From: Galdieria yellowstonensis
Taxonomy: Eukaryota > Rhodophyta > Bangiophyceae > Galdieriales > Galdieriaceae
Length of the DNA stretch: 64,000 bases
Reading direction: 5' to 3'
NCBI GenBank assembly: GCA_026122205.1
Contig: JANCYU010000024.1
Location: 62,001-126,000 of the forward strand
The notes beneath the pieces were generated by a model. That model saw only the letters and a program-made list of their open reading frames with translations, was not told the DNA's origin and made no database searches. Within the stretch, counting starts at the first letter, position 1. Every line of letters starts with the position of its first letter. This document shows positions 55,601 through 64,000 of this stretch, one piece after another. The position numbers and the translations under genes were made by a program.

Positions 55601-57175
55601 ATGGCTTTTTTACAAGCAAGCTATTCTTTGTCAGCCGAGCTGTATATAAACGCCAAGAAAGAAAGGATGAAAACACAGGCTATTGCATTCCTAGCATATC
55701 ATAAAGGTATTAATTGTCGACGTTGCAGCTTCCGCAGTAAACGCATATCCATGAGGCATAACTTTCTATGGAAGATGTGTATGAAGTCTTCCGTCAGTAC
55801 AGAAGAATGTAGAGAAACAATAGAAAGTACAAGTCATTTTTCAGCTCGGAATTCACCAGAAACAGTTTTCGATGTTGGGGTAATTGGTTGCGGACCAGCT
55901 GGTTTAGCACTAGCTACCGCATTGAGTGAACGAAAGTTGCGTGTTGTTTGCGTTGATCCCCAGATATGCAAACCGTGGAAGAATAACTATGGTGTTTGGC
56001 TTGATCAAATGGAAAGCTTAAACTTGTCGGACTGTCTTTATCCAGTTTGGTCCAAAACAAGGGTTCATATTGACAACAGTAGAAGTCGTCTGCTTCCTTT
56101 TGCATATGGAAGAGTAGATAGAGTTAAAATGAAACAAAAATTATTGAATATTTGTAAGAATAGTGGTGTTGTTTTTTATGAGGACTCTGTGGAAAATATT
56201 ACACAAGAGCAGTCACAGTATTCTTGCATAACAACGTCGCAGAAGGAGAAATTGTTTTGTCGTCTTGTGGTGGATGCAACGGGTCATTCGAAAGGTTTTG
56301 TTGAGTTTCATACGCCACATGAACCAGGCTTTCAGGTAGCCTACGGAATCGAGGCTGAAGTGGCTCAGCATCCATTCCCAATAGATGAAATGCTATTAAT
56401 GGATTTTAGAGATTGTCACATGACAGGAAATATGGAAGATAAGAGCCAGTCCTCAATGTTTCCAACGTTTTTATATGCTATGCCAATGAACAGTACCAAA
56501 ATATTTCTTGAGGAGACTTCGCTTATAAGTAAACCGCCTGTAAGCTTTGAGCACTTGAAACAACGACTCTTAAAGAGACTAGATTTTCTACAAATCGAAG
56601 TGAAAAGTGTTATGGAAGAAGAGTTTTGTCTCATTCCAATGGTGTGTGAATAGGTATTTTAACGGTGTTTGATATCTAAATGAAAAGTTGTATTTTCTTT
56701 CTAGGGCGGGTCGTTGCCCGTATTGGGACAAAATGTGTTGGGATTTGGCGGCTCTGCGGGAATGGTTCATCCAGCCACTGGCTACATGTTTTCTCGAGTA
56801 ATGGAAATGGCGCCATTTCTTGCGAAAAAAATTGAGAATTCGATATTTCATGGCGAAAATTTCAGCTTAACAGTATCCCTATGGAATGAACTATGGTCAT
56901 GTGAACGTATTCTACAGCGACACTTTTTTCAATTTGGTGGAGAATACCTTTCCAAAATTAGTTTAAATGAGATGCGAGACTTCTTTTGGGCTTTCTTTAT
57001 GTTACCTGATAAGGAATGGAAGGATTTTTTGGACTTTCGTCTGACTAGCTCTCGTGAACGTCTTCTATTTGGTCTGCATCTGTTTTGGAGGACAAACGCC
57101 GCTCTGAAATTTTCACTTGTGAAGGAAGCTATGCTAAGTGGAAGACTAAAGCTTTTGAAAAGTGTTATTTTGTGA
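55601..57175 (+). CDS. LCYB: Lycopene cyclase (LCYB/LCYE family)
   Basis: Plastid flavoprotein that cyclises the ends of lycopene to make carotenes. Exons 55601-56641 and 56705-57175 (63-nt intron) give 503 aa. A basic presequence of ~85 residues precedes the dinucleotide site VGVIGCGPAGLALA (about 90-103). Family blocks follow: NNYGVW, YGRVDR, DATGHSKG, FLYAMP-x5-IFLEETSL and, across the intron, LIPMGGSLPVLGQNVLGFGGSAGMVHPATGYM. Beta versus epsilon specificity cannot be decided by eye. ATG 55601 was chosen because the longer frame opens with GTG. Confidence 0.95.
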
Positions 57176-57287
57176 AGATTTTATATATAAAGTTTCACAC
57201 AAAATCATCCATTTTAGGATTGGGCATTGTTTCTCCGGATACGCCCTGGCTGTCTTTGGATAGCTTCAAGTTCTCGTCGGTTTGTGC

Positions 57288-58154
57288 ATGGAGGGCTCTG
57301 AAGAAGACTCTCATAAAAATGAAAGCGTTGCACAAGAAACTGAACGAGGTGTTGTCTTTATGACTCGAGTGCCACCGCGAATGACCGTTCCAGAAGTGCG
57401 TTCTATATTTTCCAAAATAGGCGCTGTAGATAGGATATGGTTAGAACCTGAAGGTTGATATACAGTTTTTTTAGCGGCTTAGTTTTATAATTTTAATGTT
57501 GTGTTTTTGGTAGATGCGGAAAACAGAAAGTTCCGAATCAAGGCTGGCGGCAGTCGCAGAAGACGGTCAAAGTATGGTTGGATAGAATTTTTGGATAAGC
57601 AAAAAGCACAATTAGCCGTAGAATTGCTTCATAATCAACCAATAGGCAAGAGCGTTTCTTCGCAATCTGCAGAACAACCCTGTTTATATCTTTTAGGCAC
57701 TTCCATTGGAAATCGACGGAAACCCTTTAGTGAGGATCTATGGAGTCTCCGATATTTAAAAGGTTTCAAGTGGCATCATTTGGTTGAAGAAAAAGGTAGG
57801 TTTCTCCAGTTCCATTTCAAACATTTATTTACATTTCATCGTTCAGCATCTGAGTGGAAGAAGAAAAATAGGCGTCTTAACTTGGAACTCTCACAGATGG
57901 CTCGTGAACGAGACTTCTACTTGTCCCAGGTAGAACGCGCTAATGTCTTAGCGAGAATCAAGGAAAGAAAAATGAAAAAGCAAAGGTCCAACAATGATAA
58001 CTCAGCATCTGACGACAGAACGTCACCTGTCGACCAAAACACGATAAGTTCCAAGTCCTCCAACACGACCTATGAGGAACGTTCAGCAGCACAATTTTCT
58101 TCCGAAAGCAACTCGAACATCGAACAAGTGATGCACAAACTGTTTGGTAATTGA
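57288..58154 (+). CDS. ESF2: ESF2/ABT1 ribosome-biogenesis factor
   Basis: Nucleolar RRM protein of the small-subunit processome; the yeast homologue stimulates the Dbp8 helicase in 18S rRNA maturation. Exons 57288-57453, 57514-57795 and 57847-58154 (introns 60 and 51 nt) give 251 aa. Seen: MTRVPPRMTVPEVRSIFSKI (RRM start), a basic AGGSRRRRSKYGWIEF block, the family motif DLWSLRYLKGFKWHHL and a long basic helix (RERDFYLSQVERA). The C terminus is Ser-rich. The first exon is too short to show as an ORF of its own. Confidence 0.94.
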
Positions 58155-58200
58155 AACAACAACACTGGAACAGATATATACGCTGGAATACTCAAACAAT

Positions 58201-59124
58201 TCATATAAACGCCGTTAATGTATTAGTATTTTGCCAACTTTGTCCGCGCATTTGATATTCGAGTCGTTCCATATGAAACCACTCTGGTGAATTCCTTGCC
58301 AAGAAGTGGCTGTTGCTAAAGGCGTTTGAACTTTCTGTCAATGACCTGTAACCAAATCTTCTAGTCGGTTGACTTCGAGGTTCCCGAAACACGTGTTCCT
58401 TGCATAAAGGACAATGCAAAGATTTTGTGAGCCACTGTCGCAAACAGACGCTATGAAATAGATGCATACACCTCAAAATTCGAACAAGACATCCTTTTTC
58501 AAAATCCTCCAGGCAAATCACACAAACTGACTGACTTTGAAGAAATTCTCTAAAAGCCAGCAAAGCCACTTCTTCGTTGTTTTCCACTTCCGCGTCGCTA
58601 CTAGGCTTGGAAATACTTTCTTGGTATAACTCTTCCTCTAAAACACTCTTCTCTCTACTGGCAGTCCCACTGAGGGCGCCGTCTTCCACCGTTACTGTGG
58701 TAGAATCGACATATAGGGACAAACTATCCTCTTTTTCGTCTTGCTTGAATACCCGCTGAGACATGTAACGCTTCACAAAGCGTTCTTTCAACTGTCGTTC
58801 TTGTTTCAGAAAGGATTCTTCGCTTCCGTATACTATTTCAGGCGCTACTGTATCAAGACGTGGCAGGTAGACATTATACATAAATACAAAAGGAGGCGAA
58901 CTATAGTTATCGTTTGCCGAAGCAACTCCATGTTCTGGTGCAGGCGCCTCGCGAGAAACGCGACGCCTCCTATTCGGAAAACAACTATTCCTCCTCAAAC
59001 CTGCAAAAGCACCACAAACAATAACCATAGCAAATATCCAAACCACGACAGTCTACAGAAGATGTTAAGTTCTACAAGCAACAGCTGACTCGACTGCACT
59101 TACAATAATAGCCGAAATGTCCAT
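58201..59124 (-). CDS. RING-H2 E3 ubiquitin ligase with N-terminal membrane anchor
   Basis: Exons 59124-59104 (21 nt, start codon) and 59052-58201 (51-nt intron) give 290 aa. The N terminus is a TM or signal-anchor helix (TVVVWIFAMVIVCGAFAGL) followed by Arg-rich residues. The C-terminal part carries a canonical RING-H2: CVICLEDF, then MHLFHSVCLRQWL and CPLC. The middle is acidic and probably unstructured. This ATL/RNF-like layout suggests ubiquitination at an endomembrane, but the substrate is unknown. Confidence 0.9.
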
Positions 59125-59781
59125 TGGCGTGTTGAGGAAATCTCCCAAATATTAATCAGTTACTCTCTGCACCAGCCCAATGGACAAAGTTTCACATCTT
59201 CACGTGGATGTTTCTTGCCTATGCGACATACCGCTAGAACAGATATAAACAGGAAAAGTAAGCATGCATAATAGTAGGAAAGAAACAGAATACTAAGAAT
59301 CTTATTCGATAAATGAAATACCAATTATTTGTGTTGCAAATTAGTTCAATCTTTCTAGAATTAGAGGAAATTTTCAAGCAACGTACCACTAGACAAGGAA
59401 GACACTTAACTCTATGAAGAGACCGTATAGAGTGAGACTCTTTAAACTACCAGTAAATCGTGGCAAGCAACGGAGGAGTGACTATATTCGTGAGAAATAG
59501 GCCGTAGTCTTTCTATCATTATTACTGTAGCAACTGTTCAAGTATCATGCCATTGAAATAATAAAGTCAGCAATCGCAATTTGTTTGTTTCTTACTAGAA
59601 TGCAAAATCAACATTATGACTCAAAGATGGCTCAATATAAATAGACTTTGCTCGGGTTAAATCTACAAATGGGACTAGTGCGAAGGAAGAATCATTAGAG
59701 AGGCACTACGAGAAATGTTTGTAGATAACAGGATACTATCCAACTCTGATGAGGATAACAACAACCCTCGTTGTACAAATA
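59125..59781. other. Longest gene-poor stretch, no supported gene
   Basis: 657 bp between the RING-ligase start and the cobalamin adenosyltransferase stop. It is AT-rich. I see one 28-codon basic ORF starting near 59414 (plus strand), scattered GT and AG signals, and a CTGATGA string near 59746 that is not paired with an obvious D box. Nothing here can be called with confidence. It could be a promoter plus 3' UTR, or hold an unrecognised non-coding RNA. Confidence 0.4.
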
Positions 59782-60701
59782 TTAACTAGGCTTTTTATAT
59801 AAAACTTCTGGATTGCCGGTCTCTTGAGCTGCTAGTCTTGCAGCAACAAATAGCAAGTCACCAAGCCTAAATATTGTCAGAAGCCTGAATGGCGATAAGA
59901 AAACTTAACTACCTGTTCAAATACTGTCCGATGTGCTGTAAAGTTTCCACCTGATCCTTTAAATCTTGAATTATTGGAAGTATGTGCTGAAACGCAGTCC
60001 AGAATCTCCTTTCTGCTCTTCTTCCAACTGCTCTAGTGACGTGCAACTGTGCGCTTGCCAATCCACCGCTAGGCAAAATAAAATTTCTCAACGCTGGCAG
60101 AGAACCCTCGAATTCATCGATCCACTTCTCAAGTTCACTGACCTGGGAGCAGTAAGTTTTCCTCAGCTTCATCCAATAAGACAAACACTTGCTTTACTTT
60201 GGTCGAAACGAAAATTTGAGATTTCCAAGTTTCCTCTTATTTTATCCGGCCTCGTACTGTGAGAGGCAATAACTGCACCTATATCAAACAGGGTTGACTG
60301 AATGTTTTCTAGTTTCGCAACGAAACCAGGCGTTTTGATGCACGGACAATGTGCTACAGCCAATCCAATATGAGCATTCAACTCATCAATTGTGCCCAGT
60401 ACTTCAAAAACTGCATCATCTTTTGGCCTTCGTTCTCCTAGACTTAAAACTGTTCTAAGACTGCTATGCCTCAGTTGCAATAAATACCTGTCAACAAACT
60501 AGACTTTCCTTTATCGCCGGTTTTAGTATATATTCTAACTCGTTTGGTTTCAGCTTCCTTATCTCCAGTTGGTATAGCATTGTGCAAAGTTCTATAGGGA
60601 GAAACAGAAAAGCAGGACACCAAACGACTAGGTTTGCATTCTCTAAGGAGCAGATCGAAGGACGACCACACGAGCTGTTTCGATCGAAATGGAAGAAACA
60701 T
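59782..60701 (-). CDS. MMAB: Cob(I)alamin adenosyltransferase (PduO/MMAB type)
   Basis: Makes adenosylcobalamin, the cofactor of methylmalonyl-CoA mutase. Exons 60701-60488, 60437-60187, 60142-59913 and 59866-59782 give 259 aa. A presequence of ~45 residues precedes RIYTKTGDKGKSSLLTG (ATP-binding signature, ending at an intron). GTIDELNAHIGLA, LFDIGAVIAS, NFILPSGG, AVGRRAERR and LNRLGDLLFVAARLA follow. The third junction uses a weak GTTTGT donor and is the least certain. Implies B12 use or uptake, since B12 is not made by eukaryotes. Confidence 0.94.
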
Positions 60702-60823
60702 CTGTTGCGTATTTTATCTGACGAGGCAGTGATGGGCGATATTTCAAGTTGGTTCTCTCTCCCTAATATTGGTTAGGTGTGAGATATATTTTTTAAGAAA
60801 AGCGTGTTTTCTACAGCAACTCC

Positions 60824-62196
60824 ATGGAAGATTCATTGGAGAACGCATCAAGTGAAGACTCTGAAACAAGAGCTTTCCTCAGAGGGAGCAAGGAACTGTC
60901 GCGACCGCAACCAGTACCGCATAATTTTCCACCGAAGAATGATAAAATTTCTCCTGTTCAACCCCTAACACAGACAGCTGCAGTCTCCACAGTGGTTACA
61001 ACAGTAAGTCCTAGCTTTACTGGATTACCAGTGGGAGAGCAAGCAGCCAGTATACTATCGGGAAATACACTTCAAACAACGGTCGTAACAACAGTTGGAA
61101 ATGCTTCCGTGGCATCCGTTGCAAACAATGGAGCAACAGTTTCCGTTGCTGCAGCGAGTGAACAAAGACAGCCAGTCGAAGCCATTGCAACTCCCAGCAC
61201 GAGTGCTGTGCAGGATACACTCGTGCAGACTTTGGAAGAACCTATTATTTCTGGCAGTTCAAAGGATTTGTCTCAAACCAATGTAACCAGCCGCACAACC
61301 AATGAGGCTGAAGTTGACAGCTTTGAAAGGGAGAATCAAAAGCTAAGGGAAATGGTGTATAGCATAACATATAAGAGAGACAAATTGCGTCGTTTGAGTG
61401 ACAAGTTGGAGAAAGAGATTGAACGCCAACTGGGACTTATCAACAAATACCGTAGTTTTTTGATATCTACGTTCGAAAGTAGACCCACCTATGCCTTCCA
61501 ACATATCATTGAAGCGATGAGAAAGACAAGTTCTTCCTCGGAATATTTAGATGTGTACAACATGAATGCTCCTGAAAAGAGACCACAACAAACGCCCTCG
61601 GTATCACACAATATGAAAGTTACAGCAAGCGCAAAAGCATCTGCTATGGCTTCGACTGTTCCCACAAAATCATTTTCTGAAGGAAATGCAAAGGCTCAAG
61701 TGAGAGGTTCACAAGGTCAAGATGTGGGTACCTCTTCAACTCCATATTTAGAAGGCTCATCCACTAATGATGCTTTTCGTGGAACCAGCCCAGACAGGAA
61801 GGATAAAGGTACGTTTTTGAAAAGCAAACCACAGATTGCTATTGCATATATTAATTCTCTATAGTGAATGAAGGGAAACATTTTGCAGGAAATGAACAGA
61901 ATTGGCAGTCTGGAGGAGGAAAAGGACGCACTTCAAACTTGTGGACGCCGGAAGAAGACGCTTTGTTCGTGAAAGCATTCAAACAATATGGCACCAAATG
62001 GAAACGTATCCAAAAAGTTTTGCCAAACAAATCTCGTCAACAAATACAAAGCCATGGTGCATATCTTCTAAGGTTAGGCAAGTTGAATAAGGAACTCATA
62101 AGAGGACCAAATAAACAAGTCAAGTCTTGGAATGATGATGAACAAGAATGCAACGAGGATTCAAAGAAGTTGATCAACACTTATAACGAGAATTGA
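60824..62196 (+). CDS. SHAQKYF-type single-repeat MYB/SANT protein
   Basis: Exons 60824-61808 and 61865-62196 (56-nt intron) give 438 aa. The N-terminal half is Ser/Thr/Val/Gln-rich (activation-domain-like), then a coiled coil (about 165-215). The C terminus, encoded by exon 2, has one MYB repeat: LWTPEEDALFVKAFKQYGTKWKRIQK, then SRQQIQSHGAYLLRL, a variant of the SHAQKYF recognition helix found in plant and algal R1-type factors. The DNA-binding domain is seen in frame only after splicing. It diverges from MMAB, with 122 bp between starts. Confidence 0.88.
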
Positions 62197-62336
62197 ATGT
62201 AGGGTTAGACACGGTTATCAGATGTCACTTGGAAAGCATATAGAAAACAACCGTTATTTTTCCAACATGTATGTAAATTAAATTATTTTTGATGTAAATG
62301 AACAGGTTTTATAAAGTAATGTCATATCAACACACT

Positions 62337-64000
62337 CTAATTGTGAGATGTAAGACTACCACTCTCTGTACCCGCTGCTGGGTCGATTATTACATTTAAT
62401 AGTGCTGGTTTCTTCGACGCCAAAGCCTCCCTCAATGCCTTACCAAGTTGTTCTGCTGTTTCTATCCAATAACTCAAACCTCCAAAGGCCTCTGCAATCT
62501 TTTCGTAATGCGCATTAGGAACGAAACAAGTTGGCGCAGGATCCGCAGGATCCGCACTCTTTTCAGTTCCGCCATAGATTCCGTTGTTATTGAAGACCAC
62601 CGTTACTATAGGAAGATTATATCGGATTATAGTTTCTATTTCCATGCCACTAAAGCCAAAAGCAGAATCTCCTTCAAGAGCAATAACGGAACGACCCGGA
62701 TTACTAACTGCACTAGCGATGGCATAACCCATTCCAACACCCATGGTGCCCCATGTTCCTGCATCCAGTCTAATACAAACATGTCAACAAGATTTTAAAA
62801 TAGATTATTCAAAGTTCCTACCTGGAGCGAGGTTCTTCTACTGGAAGAATAAGCCTTCCGAAATCCATTGTATTCGCTCCTTCGCTTACAAGAATTGGCT
62901 TCGGATGAGGTAAGGAAGCAATCACTTGTCGCATGGCATTCAAAGCACAATGAAAGTCTAAAGGCATTTTTGATTCCTGTAGACGACTTTCCAGTTTTTT
63001 GGTGTTTTCATCACATTTCTGTCGTACTTTATTCCGCCAGTCCACCGGTACCTCGAAAGGTTCCAACTTCACTGCGTTGTGGAGAAGCCTCACACTTTCT
63101 TGAATATCCCCAAATACTGCTAAAGCAATATTCGTATTACGATAAAATTCTTCCTCACATATATCCAACTGAATAAACTTGCACTGATTTGACCAACGAG
63201 GTGGCTTTCCATAATGCAGTATCCAATTCAGTCGAGCTCCAACTAAAAGTACAACATCCGCCTCCTTCAATACTAAAGAACGAGCAGCTGCTGCACTCTG
63301 TGGATGAGAGTCAGGAATACAGCCTTTGCCCATTGGAGTAGCTAGAAAAGGAATTTTTAAGGTGTTGATGAACCCCGCAAGTTCCTCCTCTGCACGAGCA
63401 TAATTGGCTCCTTTACCAATTACAACAAGAGGTCTTTCGGCATTTCTTAGAAATTGAACAGTTTGTTGAACGACTGTTGCAGTCGGAACTGGCATATTCC
63501 GAGGAGAAGATATAAACTCTTTGCTAAAGGACAACAATTCCTCCACTTTCTCTCGTTCCAGTTTTTGATGAAGTACATTGGAAGGAAATTCGATGTATAC
63601 ACCTCCTGGACGGCCACTTCGAGCTACATGAAATGCTCGACAAAGAAATCTCGCAGAATCTGTGATATCGTCAACTCGAAATACTTGTTTTGCATGTGGA
63701 ACTGCTGCACGAAGTTGATCACACTCTTGGAATGCACCACGATCTATTTGCGAGTTTTCTGCAGCTCCACTTAGTAAAATCATTGGAAAGCAATTTACAG
63801 TTGCACTAGCCAATCCAGCCAAGGCATGCAAACAACCAGGTCCAGAAACCGTTATACAAACTCCAGGCTTTCCTTCAAGATATCCAAACGCTCCTGCCGC
63901 ATAACTAGCAGGTAATTCATGCCGAGTGGAAATAAAACGAACTTTTTCCTGTTGACAACATATTCCTAACTTCGTAACAGGAATGCCCAAGACTCCAAAT
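62337..64000 (-). CDS. HACL1: 2-hydroxyacyl-CoA lyase (HACL1/oxalyl-CoA decarboxylase family), 5'-truncated by the window edge
   Basis: Thiamine-diphosphate enzyme that cleaves 2-hydroxyacyl-CoA in peroxisomal alpha-oxidation; relatives decarboxylate oxalyl-CoA. Exons from beyond 64000 to 62822 and 62769-62337 (52-nt intron). About 537 residues are visible and only the first ~20-40 are missing. Seen: RHELPASYAAGA with the catalytic Glu, VSGPGCLHALAGLASA, GRPGGVYIEFPSN, VGARLNWILHYGKPP and the ThDP site EGDSAFGFSGMEIE...VVFNNNGIYG. The extreme C terminus is SHN, only loosely like the atypical PTS1 of animal HACL1, so peroxisomal location is uncertain. Confidence 0.93.

Noticed and set aside
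59641..59680. GGGTTAAATCT string resembling a tRNA T-loop
   Set aside because: No acceptor stem, D arm or anticodon arm could be folded around it.
59746..59752. CTGATGA string as a box C of a C/D snoRNA
   Set aside because: No matching D box or terminal stem at a suitable distance, and the first base departs from the consensus.
1..64000. CRISPR arrays, operons, insertion sequences, integrated viral or retroelement genes
   Set aside because: No direct-repeat arrays, reverse transcriptase, integrase or transposase motifs, or terminal repeats were seen. The genes carry spliceosomal introns, so this is a eukaryotic nuclear region.

Overview
The window is a 64 kb piece of a compact eukaryotic nuclear genome, most likely from a unicellular cyanidiophyte red alga of the Galdieria type. 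The organism call is an inference. Support comes from AT-leaning DNA, about 41 protein genes (one per ~1.5 kb), and almost uniformly tiny spliceosomal introns of about 40-60 nt (GT-AG, plus one clear GC-AG). Plastid functions sit next to animal-like housekeeping and DNA-repair genes: a plastid-type Cpn60, a GGPP synthase and a lycopene cyclase with N-terminal extensions, beside ATM, Ku80 and UPF1. I found no prokaryotic operons, CRISPR arrays, tRNA or rRNA genes, transposons or viral insertions. Exon coordinates below were worked out by hand from splice sites, reading phase and protein-family continuity, and no transcript data were available.

Layout. 1-9.2 kb: delta-COP (cut by the left edge), a GT4-like glycosyltransferase, plastid Cpn60, PRP19, an AUH-type enoyl-CoA hydratase and ribosomal protein L4. 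9.5-15.5 kb: two small unknown genes, pterin-4a-carbinolamine dehydratase, a four-TM protein with an Asn tract, N-terminal methyltransferase NTMT1, a GDT1/UPF0016 transporter and GSK3. 15.5-25.5 kb: a half-size ABCA transporter, a LIM-domain protein, an ankyrin protein, SmB, a coiled-coil protein, a membrane protein and RAD23. 25.5-29.3 kb: GGPP synthase, eIF2B-beta and CysRS. 29.3-45.2 kb: a DNA-damage and chromatin block with Ku80, a HAD phosphatase, ATM (17 exons, ~2,854 aa) and the CAF-1 large subunit. 45.2-51.3 kb: a small secreted protein, a PPTC7-like PP2C, UPF1, one incompletely resolved gene and a tiny tail-anchored protein. 51.5-55.6 kb: the gamete fusogen HAP2/GCS1, an EGF-like single-pass membrane protein and a minimal bZIP. 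55.6-64 kb: lycopene cyclase, ESF2/ABT1, a RING-H2 ligase, cobalamin adenosyltransferase, a SHAQKYF-type MYB protein and 2-hydroxyacyl-CoA lyase (cut by the right edge).

Functional themes. Two carotenoid enzymes (GGPP synthase, lycopene cyclase) lie in one window but are not adjacent. Ku80, ATM and CAF-1 (end joining, break signalling, repair-coupled chromatin assembly) lie within 16 kb, with only one HAD hydrolase gene between Ku80 and ATM. Several divergent gene pairs have start codons only 9-49 bp apart, so their promoters and 5' UTRs must overlap or be shared. The most biologically striking gene is HAP2/GCS1, which implies a gamete-fusion capacity.
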